A stretch of DNA of 64,000 bases from the NCBI RefSeq assembly GCF_947172395.1, contig NC_069091.1, forward strand, positions 3,224,001-3,288,000, read 5' to 3'. The translations under genes and the position numbers were made by a program. Origin of the DNA: Bicyclus anynana. Its lineage: Eukaryota; Arthropoda; Insecta; Lepidoptera; Nymphalidae. Below are positions 32,086 through 43,065 of the stretch, piece after piece. Numbering within the stretch: position 1 is the first letter of the stretch; every line of letters begins with the position of its first letter. A model generated the notes under the pieces. That model had not been told where the DNA came from. It worked only from the letters and a program-made list of their open reading frames with translations, and did no database searches.

Positions 32086-33741
32086 TAGTACGCGCGTTAA
32101 CAACTGAGTCTTAGGGCCATAAATCATTTCTCTATATCTATCTCGCTTGCACTTATGGGTCTTATGGAGCCGTCTAGTGAAGGGTGTAACAATGAAAGAC
32201 ATATTATCGATAAGTAAAGTTTATTATCGTATCTTGTTCACAAAATTAAAAAAATTAACAATATTTGATTTAATATAATACATATTTCATATTATATAAT
32301 TATTAACTAAATAAAATTAATCTTCATCTGAGTCTTCATCATCAGAATCTTCGTCTTCTGCCAAATTTATTATAAGCGGCGCGTGATCTCTAATTAGAGC
32401 TTTTTGTAAATCTTTGTTTTGAAGTTCTTCGGCATGCCTAACACATTTGGCCCAGTCTTCTCGTGTGACATTTTCTATGGCTCGGTGGAGGTGATTTTCG
32501 ACATCTGCTATCTTGAAGGTATTATTATTCTTCGCAACTTCTCCCTTTACTTGTGCCCAAATTAATTCTATTGGGTTATATTGACAGTGATATGGAGGGA
32601 GCCTTATTACTTCATGACCTCGTTCATTTGCCAGATGGTCTAAAGCGTAGACCTTCTGCGGGTTACTGGCTTTTACTTTTCTTATTAATTCTTCAATAAT
32701 TTCGTTGCTGGAATATGGAATCTTTTTCTTTGTCAACCATTCTTGAATTTCAGCTTTCCTCGTGTTTCTTGTGGGTATCTTTTCCAACTGTATCGAATGA
32801 TAGCTTGCGTTATCGACAATTATAACTGAGGGCTCTTCAAGTAGATTCAGGAATTCGGAAAACCATGCCATATATGTTTCGCCATCCATTTCTGTGTGGT
32901 AATCAGCATCCTTTGATAGATAGAAACGTGGTCGCTGATCGTTAGTTCTTCTAAGTAAATCCAATTTCCTTAAAAAGTCCATTCTAGCACAAACAATATC
33001 AGTTCTTTCCATTAAATATTTACGTCCTTCGCTATTTTTCTTATACTGGAACCCAACCTCCTTCAGTAGTATTCTCATTGAAGTGTTGCCGCATTTAAAA
33101 TCGGGTAATTGTTCACGGAATTTTTCTAAAATTTTCGCCACGGATGGATACTCTCCATTCTCATAAAATGAAGCTACAGTTCGCTTCAACACACTTTTAT
33201 CAAAATCGTCAATATTAGTGACGGTTTGTGGTTTCTTAAAATTTGTTCTTGGTATACAGGTACTGCCTGATTGTGATACTTCCGTCTTGATTCGGTCCAC
33301 TGTCGCTCTGCTCACACCACAAACAAATGCGGCCATTTCACGTGGTTTGTTGAAATTTAGAGAAGCCACTTTATTCGGATCACTTTTCAATTCATTGAGA
33401 AACAGGAATACGTTGTGAATCAGTGTTCGAGCTTGAGGGCTAATATCGCCATGTAATTTCTTCAGATCAACGTTAGAAAATAAAGTATCCATAGTGCGCA
33501 ACGAGTAACACATGAATGTATTTATTTAATTGCAGTAAACACATTTATAGCAAAAAAAATACGCAATGCAATTACATTAGAAACCGACCAATCAGAATCG
33601 TCCAAATCATTATTGACTCATCATTAGCACGTGCGCAGGTAGCCGTTTATCGATAATTAGGGTGCGCAGGTAGGCGCGCTGCACATTCCTATCTTTTTTG
33701 ACTTTTATGACCGGACGACTCAGATGATAACGCGCATACTA
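32086..33741 (-). mobile_element. Tc1/mariner-superfamily DNA transposon with TIRs and TA target duplication
   Basis: TIRs of about 38 bp: 32086-32123 (starts TAGTACGCGCGTTAAC) and the complement of 33704-33741 (TAGTATGCGCGTTATC). They match at about 31 of 38 positions, and both are flanked by TA (32084-32085 and 33742-33743). The element is about 1.66 kb and contains a single minus-strand ORF. TA target duplications are the mark of the IS630-Tc1-mariner group. Confidence 0.85.
32317..33492 (-). CDS. IS630/Tc1/mariner-type transposase with apparent in-frame loss of the first catalytic Asp region
   Basis: The open frame extends upstream to 33513 (398 residues). The start at 33492 (MDTLFSNVDLKK, 391 residues) is preferred because the upstream MCYSLRT looks like leader. 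Numbered on the 398-residue frame, residues 56-80 (KPREMAAFVCGVSRATVDRI) form a helix-turn-helix DNA-binding region. Residues 229-240 (SVIIVDNASYHS) carry the second catalytic Asp (D234). Residues 306-317 (PPYHCQYNPIEL) carry the catalytic Glu (E316). The D-E gap is 81 residues, near the 82 of the DD82E ('Sailor') group as remembered. Relatives have a DETW block with the first Asp, then about 60-70 residues, between the FYL-like and DYHTEM-like motifs; here RPRFYL (194-199) joins SKDADYHTEM directly. The C-terminus is acidic. The frame is intact but the enzyme is probably catalytically dead. It may still bind the TIRs. Confidence 0.8.
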   Translation of the reverse strand: MDTLFSNVDLKKLHGDISPQARTLIHNVFLFLNELKSDPNKVASLNFNKPREMAAFVCGVSRATVDRIKTEVSQSGSTCIPRTNFKKPQTVTNIDDFDKSVLKRTVASFYENGEYPSVAKILEKFREQLPDFKCGNTSMRILLKEVGFQYKKNSEGRKYLMERTDIVCARMDFLRKLDLLRRTNDQRPRFYLSKDADYHTEMDGETYMAWFSEFLNLLEEPSVIIVDNASYHSIQLEKIPTRNTRKAEIQEWLTKKKIPYSSNEIIEELIRKVKASNPQKVYALDHLANERGHEVIRLPPYHCQYNPIELIWAQVKGEVAKNNNTFKIADVENHLHRAIENVTREDWAKCVRHAEELQNKDLQKALIRDHAPLIINLAEDEDSDDEDSDED

Positions 33742-33743
33742 TA

Positions 33744-34212
33744 ACTATCGGTGTAAAGTTTCCGACACGATGCGGAGAGTAGCTTTTTTACATTACCTCT
33801 GCGACTTCTAGCGGTGTCAAATTAATAAATTCACCATTAATTGATATTTTACAATTAACACAATACAGTAAAAAGCACCAAAAAACAACCAGTATTAATA
33901 AAGTAGATTACTATTTTTGTGTTTTATTACAGATGATTGTCATTTTATTGTCAAAATTATTAAAATTAAAGAATTTAATGTTTATTTATTATATTTTACC
34001 CCACAAAGTTAATTTTATTCATAAAATTTTGAGCACTTTTCTGACATAAAAACTCTTTGCTAAGATTTAAAAAAGTGCCGTTCGTTTTTAGACGGATCGT
34101 GCGTATAACAATACATTACGCCACAAGACCGTAATGAGATACATTACGATATTGAAATTGGTGAAATAAGAGACACTTTACAAGCAAATGTGTTCAAATT
34201 CTTTTACTACTA
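33744..34212. other. Unassigned AT-rich sequence
   Basis: No gene or recognised repeat. Confidence 0.3.
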
Positions 34213-34291
34213 GAAAGCCACGATATTTTATCCCCGTATTCTCACGGGAACGGAAACTACGCGAGTGAAACCGCGGGCGTTGGCTAGTATT
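34213..34291 (+). mobile_element. Helitron 3' end
   Basis: 'ttatccccgtattctcacgg' to 'gtgaaaccgcgggcgttggc' then 'tagt'. Confidence 0.7.
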
Positions 34292-34677
34292 TTAAAAGAC
34301 AGTAGCCGATACCCCGATGTTTTACCCGTGTAGTACTCTTTAATTACCTATATTCACTGCTATGGATAAATATAACCCAACCTTATATAATAATTATGAA
34401 TAAACGCATATTTTCGTATTGCTACTGCTTACATAAATAATAATGGTTTGCTTTTAACAGAGTGTTTAAGATTGCATAATGCACAAAAGCCAAACGCATA
34501 AAACCTGCTCAATTCCATAATAATTAACATAAACTATGTGATAAAGCAAGCTAACTTCATTACTATACAAAATAAACAAAGGCTATATGCATTAACGAAG
34601 ATGCAGCGGCAGGAGCTTAAAACGAAACGTCAAGACTTAACGTCAGCCGTGATAGACCAAGAGCTAACTACCTATTT
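34292..34677. other. Unassigned sequence
   Basis: No gene or recognised repeat. Confidence 0.3.
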
Positions 34678-34920
34678 GTCATCATCGTCATCATTATCAA
34701 CCCACATTCGGGTCACTTGTCTCCTCTCAGAATGAAAGGGTTAGGCCAATATCCATCACGCTGGCCCAATGCGGATTGGCAGACTTCACACACGTAGAGA
34801 ATTGAGAAAATTCTCAGGTATCAAGGTTTCCTCATTATGTTTTTCCTTCAGAGTTTTTTGAGTCACGTGATATTATTTCATTTCTAAAAATGTATATAAT
34901 ATATACTCGTAACTGAAAAC
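34678..34920 (-). mobile_element. SINE-A, head missing
   Basis: (CAT)n-type tail at the left, body 'ggcccaatgcggattggcag', reaching the 'gtcacgtgatattatttc' region. Confidence 0.85.
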
Positions 34921-35239
34921 TTTGATGAGTGTGTCTTCCTATTTGTACCTAATTATAATACCTACAAGTGACCAATTAAACATGCATACCTCGCACACAA
35001 GGCACACGCAATAAAAAAAATGTTTGTAGCTTTAAAAAGTCTTTTCTCAGAAATCATGAATTTTGTGTGTTTATAAATATGTATGTTATCAACATATTTT
35101 TAAAGCATTATAGACTTATTTTTCCACCAACTAAGCTAAAAAGCTTGTAATTACTTATCTAGCTGGTACGGCAAAAATAGGACAAGCTGCCTGGCTGGAT
35201 CCTTCACTATATTATGTATATTAATTGATATAGTGAATA
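34921..35239. other. Unassigned AT-rich sequence
   Basis: No gene or recognised repeat. Confidence 0.3.
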
Positions 35240-35303
35240 GATTTGAAAAATATTACTATAATATACATATATTATATGTATATTATAGTAATATTTTTAA
35301 ATC
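35240..35303. repeat. AT-rich palindrome, ~31-bp arms, almost no loop
   Basis: 'gatttgaaaaatattactat' ... mirrors 'atagtaatatttttaaatc' with a one-base difference. It is cruciform-prone and directly precedes the MITE at 35313. Confidence 0.8.
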
Positions 35304-35312
35304 TAACCTATA

Positions 35313-35696
35313 CAGGGTGATTCGGTCTTTAGTGCGGATATTTTTTTTCGTGGTTCTGTATCATTAATAGAATATAAATCTACAAACAGTTCGATACATT
35401 TTATGTAATTTTTTTTTTTAATTTATGTCTCTAAAATAACAAAATAATGTACATATTATTACTAAACAAGATATATTCAGCTTAAAAGTGATCTGGTGAC
35501 GTCCTTTAGGTATCAAACCAAAATAAAATAAACGCACAATAGGGTGACCCTAAAATTCTGTTCAAAAGTAAATAACTTTAGCTAACGATAATTTTGTTAT
35601 TTTTGAGTTAAAAAAAAAAAGAAAAAATACGTGATCATTAAATTTTGTTTATGTACAAAATATAAAAATATCCGCACTAAAAAAATTTTCTTCCTG
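35313..35696. mobile_element. TA-flanked MITE, Tc1/mariner-like
   Basis: Left CAGGGTGATTCGGTC then TTTAGTGCGGATATTTTT; right complement CAGGAAGAAAATTTT then the same 18-bp block. Both ends are flanked by TA. 384 bp, AT-rich, no ORF. Confidence 0.75.
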
Positions 35697-37416
35697 TATA
35701 CATATACTATTCAGTAATCACTACCAATACAATACCGTGTTTTGCACGCTATTGGCGATGAATAATATTCTCACATTTCTGCATCGCCCACGACTATAAC
35801 TGATCGTGTATTGGTCACTGCGTGCATGACGGCTCGACTTATGAAACGTCTTCGCTGCCGTTTCCGCTGCAGAAACGTGAGAATAATTGACCGTCAATGG
35901 CTGACTTTAATGTACCATTCACTGTAGCTCACAAACTATCGAGTTCTATGATCACTGTACTATGTTCACTGTAGCACTCGAATACTATATATTTTAATTT
36001 GAATTATTAAATAAAATACTGCAGTTAAATCTCATCGAGAGCTAAAGTTGAGCACCTTGTTTAGCTCGCAGAGTAATTTTAAATTAGCAGCATTCCAATT
36101 ATATCTATATTGGAAAGCTTCATTTATTTATTCAAACGGGGTTTTTTATTCTGTATTAAAAATAGAGTTGAATTTATTTATACTTAGAGACACAGTTGCC
36201 TAATCCATTTTCCAAATGTATAAATAAATGTATATAGTAATTTATAGTTTTATAATTTATCACTAGCTCTGAGACTATGTTGGTATAGAATTACTACGTC
36301 ACTCATAAAAGGATTACGAGGAAAACGTTAATACGACGGATGTGATTGTAATTTGCGCAGATAAACAAAAATGGATGTTTTAACACCACTTTGGTAGAGT
36401 ACCAATTATATTACTAACAGATGCCCGCGGTTTCGTTCTCGTTGAAAACATAATATATTTACTACAAAAACAAACTTTGGGTTCATAAACCTATAGACCC
36501 GCAACACCGCAGCTTATTTTTCACTCCAAAAATAAGCTACTTCTGGGACTATGTGAGCGTAAAATCTAAACTAATTACACTCGCCGACATACACACAAGC
36601 GTACTTTCGTAGCGTCAAGTGCTCCCATTTCGGGGCACATAAAACGGCTTACGAATCCTACTTGTTATAAATCTATATGTTATAAATCTATGTTTGGTAT
36701 ATTTTACGATGATGAGTCTTTTCTAAGTGTCTCGTAGTTAATCCCTGTGTAGGTTACATTTATCAAGTCAAGTGTATAATCTAAGTTCACTGAAAGTAGT
36801 TTTTCTTATTCTGAAAGAGGAATAAATATAAAATTTTCCTAATATTTTACGACTAGCGATTCTGTATGCCTAGTACCGGAACCTTAACCCCAGTCAACTC
36901 GACAAGTTCTCTCATAAATAAAGTTGTCGAGAGTACTCGTCTATACCCAGATACGACAAGACGCCACCCGTTCATGCCCATACACCCCGAGTCATGAAAA
37001 CATTTAGAAATACCACATCCATTACGTATAAAGTTCGAATAAAATTTTATTTTATGCGAACATCGCCAGCAATGTATTGCTAACAATTGAATATTATTGT
37101 AATATTGTATTGTGCCTGTGTACAGTAATGAATGCAACATCTTCGACAAGTACATTTTGACAAACGGGACGTTCACTCGCGATTTGTTTCATTGTTATTC
37201 TTCGGGAAATTTATAGGGGATGCAGCAAACCATGGCAACACTGACTTTACGTAAATTGAGTTTAGCGCTTGTTATCTTTTATTCAACTTGTACTGGGGAG
37301 TTTTATGGTAATACCCACGTTGCGCTGGCAACATCGCTAGCGGATGTAAATGTAAAATTGATATGATTTTTAACGAAGTTTATAACTACTCTGTTCTTAT
37401 ACGGAATACATTGTAG
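35697..37416. other. Unassigned sequence
   Basis: No gene. 36414-36620 begins 'actaacagatgcccgcggtt' and may be a badly decayed minus-strand Helitron; inside it, 'agcttattttt'/'aaaaataagct' forms a hairpin (36510-36540). The open frame on minus 36853-37176 has no recognised domain. Confidence 0.35.
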
Positions 37417-37437
37417 AAGAAGAAGAAGAAGAAGAAA
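37417..37437 (+). repeat. (GAA)n microsatellite
   Basis: About seven GAA units. Confidence 0.85.
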
Positions 37438-37688
37438 TATACATTATTGTACATAAAAACAAAAATAAACAATAACTTATAATAACACTTAGAAACTAAT
37501 GTACAAATGGCGGTCTTATCGCTAAAGAGCGATCTCTTCCAGACAACCACTGTGGAAGAGAAAAAAAAAAAAACGTAAGCACCGATTCGGGTATACGCGC
37601 ACAAAAATAAGAAAAGTTAAGTTATTTAAATACATAAATATTAAGCAATAATACATAATAATAATACATAGACTATACTTAACTACAT
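37438..37688. other. Unassigned AT-rich sequence
   Basis: No gene or recognised repeat; a 13-base A-run at 37561-37573. Confidence 0.3.
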
Positions 37689-37772
37689 CATACATATATA
37701 CATACATACATACATACATACATACACACATACATACATACACACATACATTGTACATATACACATACATTG
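37689..37772. repeat. (CATA)n microsatellite
   Basis: CATA tetranucleotides with CACA interruptions. It generates spurious Tyr/Val/Cys-rich open frames on the minus strand. Confidence 0.85.
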
Positions 37773-38257
37773 TATCGATTAACTCCTTTTGAAATCGCAG
37801 TCAGAATAAGTTAAGCTTTCAGTTTGATTAAAAATTGACGACTTTAATATAAAAAGATAATTTAAGTCATCACTAAAGATTAGCTGTTTAAATACATGTA
37901 AGAGAAAGTAGTTTTTCATCTATTTTATTTTGATTATACTGAGTTTTGTGTACATCTGCCAAGGCTTAAAATGATAATTCTTAAACAAAAACCATAACAA
38001 TAATAATAATAATAATAATAAAGCCTTTTATTTCCACATCAATTTACACTTCAAACGTTTGTTAGGTGTGTTAGTTTAAATTATAATTATATCTATATAT
38101 TAATTCTAATGTTAGTATGGTTAGTTATCTTCTTGTGATGTGGATCCCGTTTGGGTGAAGGCCTCCTCTTTCTTCTCATAACAATTATAATCACCTAAAT
38201 ATTCAATAGTCAAAACCTACAAATACTAAAATAGTAAAAAAAATTAATAAAAAATAC
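37773..38257. other. Unassigned sequence
   Basis: Contains an (AAT)n run at about 38000-38020. No gene. Confidence 0.35.
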
Positions 38258-38406
38258 AACCGACTTCAAAATTATAAAAGCGTTTTTACTAAACTAAAAA
38301 GTGAAAAATAACATCGTATGTGCTACCTTCTCAGTTTGATCAGTGCGATCAGGTTGAGGGCGGTACCAAGGCAGTGCTGTGTCCTCCTTTTATTGAAGTC
38401 GGTTAA
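38258..38406. mobile_element. Short MITE with TIR AACCGACTTCAA
   Basis: 'caaccgacttcaaaatta' at the left and 'attgaagtcggtta' at the right; the interior 'atgtgctaccttct' matches the longer element at 45346. Confidence 0.7.
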
Positions 38407-39013
38407 AATCAGTTAAAAATCTGTATTTTTTTATCGGAATATGTCCGACTACTTTCATACGAGATTCTTGCAAACCTGGCTAACGCCAGGCTAATTTTTA
38501 CTCGTTTTTCTCTTCAGAATTATGGAAAATAATAACAGCGAACTAAATATGAAAATCATTACCAAATTAAAGAAAGCCATCTTCAAAGGTTGTAAAACTG
38601 TAAGCAACGATGATTGGAAAAATATTGGACGGTGGGTGGCAAGGTTTTACTGCTAGTCCTCGTAATGCTTAGACGCCAGCTAATCGAGGGAGGTAATTCT
38701 ACCGGATGGCTGATTGGTTATCGATCCCACTGCTGGCACCTGGCGAATGGCTCCCGGGGTGTTCCTTAACGAACTTTATGGACTGTCTCGCTGTAATGAC
38801 GGCGTCGAGAAAAAAGTGCAAAGCTCTTTGACTATAGACAAAGGGATGTAAAATCTATAATCATTTTTCTTTGTAATATTATCTAATAATAATTTTCAAA
38901 GAACGGACTTCTGCCAGCATAAAAATATTTTTCAAAGTCTAATTCTATCTAAGAACACAATTCTGATTCGGCATGTTCTATTGATCTTAAAGCCTTAAAA
39001 TATTTTATTAAGT
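38407..39013. other. Unassigned sequence
   Basis: 38590-38790 is GC-richer and unique. No coding frame recognised. Confidence 0.3.
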
Positions 39014-39230
39014 ACTAGCGGACGCCCGCAACTTCGTCCGCGTGGTATTCAGCTTTTCACAAATCCCGCGGTAACCATGGATTTTTCCGGGATATAAGTA
39101 GCCTATGTGTTAATCCAGAGTAAAATCTATTTCCATTCCAAATTTCAGACAAGTCGCTTCAGTAGTCGTAGCGTAAGAGAGAAACAAACATACTTACACA
39201 CTTACACACAAACTTTATATATAAGTGTGA
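39014..39230 (-). mobile_element. Non-autonomous Helitron, nearly complete
   Basis: Left 'actagcggacgcccgcaact', interior 'aagtagcctatgtgttaatc', right 'aactttatatataagtgtga'. Confidence 0.85.
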
Positions 39231-39242
39231 CAAAAGACCATG

Positions 39243-39645
39243 ACGTACTGGGCTATCAGAAATACAAAGACCCCATTAGCAAATGACTCTTAACGCATAA
39301 TATATCCAAAAAGTCCAATAAGACGATGTATCCTAGAGCATAGATTAAAAATATTTTATTACGATAGACCAAATACCAGGCTATCAGAAACACGAAGAGC
39401 TCGTTGGCAAATTACTCATAACGCGTATCCACATAGTACAAAAGGCCATGTATCCAGAAATAGAAAGACCCCATTAGCAAATGACTCGTAACGCAAAATA
39501 TATCCAAAAAGTCCAATAAGACGATGTAACTAGAGCATACATTTAAAATATTTTATTACGATAGACCAAATACCAGGCTATCAGAAACACAAAGAGCTCG
39601 TTAGCAAATGACTCGTAACGCGTATCCACGTAGTACAATAGCCTG
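39243..39645. repeat. ~198-bp direct duplication built of two related half-units
   Basis: Half-units A (39251, 39449) and B (39379, 39576) share 'ggctatcagaaa' and 'gcaaatgactc.taacgc', giving the order A-B-A-B. The A-to-A spacing is 198 and the B-to-B spacing 197, so a 198-bp block holding an older internal duplication was itself duplicated. Confidence 0.75.
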
Positions 39646-40045
39646 ATGCGTTAACGCATGCGCGAACGTCCTTAGGCTAATCAGGCGTGAGGCTGCACAC
39701 AGCTTCACGCATGGCCGCTGCGTCGTTCAGGCGAAACTGGGTGGCTACTGCTATTCTTGTACTGAAGGGATGCTGAAATAGTGTCAGTTAACTAGCACAA
39801 CGTGGCTTATTGGTCATTGATGCATTCATTTAGAATGCGACGGTCGTACACATAGCGATATGTCCGCGATAATTTATTCGCGTCAAGAAGTCAGTGCGAA
39901 GTGCTTGTTTTTTCGCTTAGAGCGCCGAAAGTATACACGTTTGTTTGGCCACACGCGTCGCATATGCTCGAATATTTGCTTCATCGCTATGGCTAAAGCA
40001 TCAGTATCGCCGCATAGTACCTACATGTCTCCATAGCAAGTAAAA
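39646..40045. promoter_or_regulatory. GC-richer, repeat-free block; candidate cis-regulatory DNA
   Basis: Unique sequence with the 14-bp palindrome 'atgcgttaacgcat' (39646-39659 region). No ORF recognised. Function is inference. Confidence 0.2.
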
Positions 40046-40150
40046 GAAAAAGTTTATTTCAAGTAGGCTTCGTTTACAATCACTTCAAGTTTGACCATTT
40101 GTAAAAACTCGACCAACGGTTCGGAAGACAGGATCAACTCAACAGTTGTC
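40046..40150 (-). mobile_element. LINE 3' tail fragment
   Basis: 'tttatttcaagtaggcttcg', 'ggttcggaagacagg' and 'caactcaacagt' mirror the tail at 57240-57450. Confidence 0.65.
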
Positions 40151-40334
40151 AAGAAAAGTTTTTGCTATATATGGACTAATGTAATTCACAGTACCTACAT
40201 TTATTTACATACCTAATATTGAGCTTGCGTAGTGTCATAAAACTTTCTACACATACGGGCGTATGTTTTGAATTGATTGACTTGGAAGTCTGACATTTTT
40301 ATAGATCTAAAAAACCGCAAACCCGATTATACAA

Positions 40335-40562
40335 TACTAGCGGACGCCAGCGACTTCGTCCGCGTGGAATTCAGTTTTACACAAATCCCGCGGAACCTAT
40401 GGATTTTGCCGAGATAAAAAGTAGCCTATGTGTTAATCCAGAGTACCTAAAGTCTATTTCTTTTCCAAATTTCAGCCAAATCGCTTCAGTAGCCGCAGCG
40501 TAAAAGAGGAACAAACATACTTACAGACACACAAACTTTCGCCTTTATAATAGTAGTGTGAT
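40335..40562 (-). mobile_element. Non-autonomous Helitron, full length
   Basis: Left 'actagcggacgccagcgact', right 'cctttataatagtagtgtga'. Closely matches 30306 and 39014. Confidence 0.85.
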
Positions 40563-41067
40563 AGATATTAAATCCCAAGTCTGGGTAATTCTGTAAACCA
40601 GGTTACGGCCTCAAATGTATTATTTCAGCAAAATCCAAGGTCTGAAGTCAATATACTTAATAACGCATTTCAAAATAATAGAAGATTACCAAAGACTGAT
40701 ACTAAAGTTTATATTATTGCCTTTTTCCTTATAAGCTTACCTACACCTTAAAAACGAGCCCTTATCGACTTATCTTATCAAACTTTACCATGAACCACAC
40801 AAGAGCAATATAGTAAAGCCGATAGAACATCGTACACGTGACAATTCTATTACGGCAAATCCGTCGATATCCGCGGGATGGGCCACGTGTCCCGCAGACT
40901 GCAGCACATGATACATTTGTTACTCTCTCAAATCATATCCCCGACAATATCATTTCGTGAGTCGACGTACCATGAAATACGTCTTGAGTGACTCTGCACA
41001 AGATGCCGCCACTAAGGATACCGGGCTATCGCTACACTGAAAGCTATAATATTTGAATAGTTATTTG
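40563..41067. other. Unassigned sequence
   Basis: 40840-41030 is GC-richer and unique ('tccgcgggatgggccacgtg'). No gene recognised. Confidence 0.3.
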
Positions 41068-41230
41068 CCTTTGAAGGGACATACTGGACCCGATCAGCAA
41101 TGGAAAGGACACAATGGAAGAGGAAGGGGGAGGCCTTTGCCCAGCAGTGGGATGAAATTTAACTGTAAAGCATGTAATAAATATTATGTAATTTAGATTG
41201 TAAAGGCTTAAATAAATAAATAAATAAATA
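41068..41230 (+). pseudogene. RTE-like LINE C-terminal stub with (TAAA)n tail
   Basis: Reads WTRSAMERTQWKRKGEAF then AQQWDEI and stop (TAA near 41160), the C-terminal end of an RTE-type ORF, followed by about 50 bp and a TAAA repeat. The EAFAQQWDEI ending and TAAA tail differ from the EAYVQQWTSIG/GAT family, so this is a separate lineage. Confidence 0.65.
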
Positions 41231-41433
41231 TTGAAATGCAAAAGGCACATTCAAGCATTCACTTACTTTACGTGAATGCTTGTAAATAAAGCCTAATTGC
41301 AATAAATTGATTAATAATAATTTTTCTGAATGATGATAACCCAATCCAGTGTGGCGCTGGGTTATTATTTCAAAAAACGTAGAAAGTAATAATTAATGGC
41401 ATATCTACATTTAGAAGTACGAATAATCACACT
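41231..41433. other. Unassigned sequence
   Basis: Contains inverted 'cattcaagcattcact'/'gtgaatgcttg' words (41249-41283). Confidence 0.35.
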
Positions 41434-41508
41434 AAAAAATCCATGGTTCCCGTGGGATTTGTGAAAAACTGAATTACACGCGGACAAAGTCGAGGGCGTC
41501 CGCTAGTG
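41434..41508 (+). mobile_element. Helitron 3' end
   Basis: 'tttgtgaaaaactgaattac' to 'gggcgtccgctagtgt'. Confidence 0.8.
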
Positions 41509-41734
41509 TGAGTTAAATAAGTGCGTTAGCTACCTTATTCTTTATTAGACCTGTGGGTCACAAATCACATTTATTTTAGGGTTCCTTGCTAAAAAGAAGA
41601 AAAAACTTGTTGAATCACTTGAATATCCTGCTTGGGTGTTTGCTTATCTCTCTGTCAAGATATTTTTATTCAGGAACGCGTGGAGGTAACAAGTTTAATA
41701 ATTAATACCAAAGACTCAGGTTCGGTAACTCAAG

Positions 41735-41880
41735 TAGCTTGCCTTGTTGCTCCAGTGGTTAGCTTATATGGCTTCGGATCAAGAGATCTACCTATGAAGA
41801 CTGAGCTTTTCTTTCCTCTAAAAAAATGTCAGCAAGAAGTTAGCAAGATTCTGATGTTATACCCTAGTGTCTAGAAGATT
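41735..41880 (+). mobile_element. SINE-D, diverged
   Basis: Head 'ccttgttgctccagtggtta' then 'gcttatatggcttcgg'. The B box is lost; the body is recognisable only in part. Confidence 0.5.
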
Positions 41881-41918
41881 CATGGTTATTAGATCATTAT
41901 CGCCTGATGACCACCTAA

Positions 41919-42230
41919 GCCGTGATAGCCTAGTGGATATGACCTCTGCCTCCGATTCCGGAGGGTGTGGGTTCGAATCCGGTCCGGGGCATGCACCTCA
42001 AACTTTTCAGTTGTGTGCATTTTAAGAAATTAAATATCACGTGTCTCAATCGGTGAAGGAAAACATCGTGAGGTAACCTGCATACCAGAAAATTATCTTA
42101 ATTCTCTGCGTGTGTGAAGTCTGCCAATCCGCATTGGGCCAGCGTGGTGGACTATTGGCCTAACCCCTCTCATTATAAGAAGAGACTCAAGCTCAGCAGT
42201 GAGCCGAATATGGGTTGATGACGACGACCA
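41919..42230 (+). mobile_element. SINE-A, full length
   Basis: Head 'agccgtgatagcctagtgga' (A box), B box 'gggttcgaatcc', full body, ends 'gttgatgacgacgacc'. Best complete copy in plus orientation and the reference for the family. Confidence 0.9.
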
Positions 42231-43065
42231 CCTAAATTCGCATTGCATTGGAACAGCTTGCTGTAACCTAATGTCACCCCACCTCCTTTATTGTTCTGTT
42301 AAATCAAGCTGATGATAATAACTCAGGTACCTATGCGATCCAACCTTAGAGCTGACCTAAAAACTACATAGTCAAGTCATATGATACACTAGCTATACAG
42401 GTAAATCGCTAGCTTGCGTTACAATACCGCCCTATGAAAACTCGTCCCCGTGCGAGCTAAACTTTCCCGTTGTAATATTTTATCCCCACCCCATCTAAAT
42501 CACGGTACTTCTTTTACAGTGATTTGATGATATTGCACTTTGACGAATACAGGAATTGGACGAAGGGGGGAAAAATAAAAACAAGATGGATGACGTCGTC
42601 CCCTCAACCGTTGAGGTCGAACGAGACCTCCTTGGATCTCCTTATGTGAGTGATTTTGCACACTCAGTAAAACAAGTGCCTATCTATTTCATATACTTTG
42701 AGAAAAAGTAGTTAGTAAAGTAGTAACAATATTTATCAATTTGTTTGTGTGTGTGATTAGCTTTCGGACTCCTAAGCCAAATTGCCTTACGAAAGTTTAG
42801 AAGGGAAAGTTTAGATAATGAACTTTTTGTGACATCATCTCTCTCATCTCGCTCATCTGGATAAGTGTTACTGTAATACTTATTTCTGCCGCCAGGTTTT
42901 ATTGCTGTCTGAAAAGTATGGTTACCGGTGTAATTGCCGACACACCAACCTACCAGCATTTTATTGCACGCGTTCCTTTCATGCCTAGTGTGTGAGGTGT
43001 CACTCTGTATAAAGTCGGTCGTTTTCTACTAACAATAAGATGAACCATCTGCTTGGCCTCATCAT
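42231..43065. promoter_or_regulatory. Repeat-free block; candidate cis-regulatory DNA
   Basis: 42410-42660 is GC-richer and unique, including the hairpin-like 'caaccgttgaggtcgaacg' and 'gagacctcc' area. No gene recognised. Confidence 0.2.

Noticed and set aside
37522..37770. Tyr/Cys-rich minus-strand frame
   Set aside because: Generated by the (CATA)n microsatellite.
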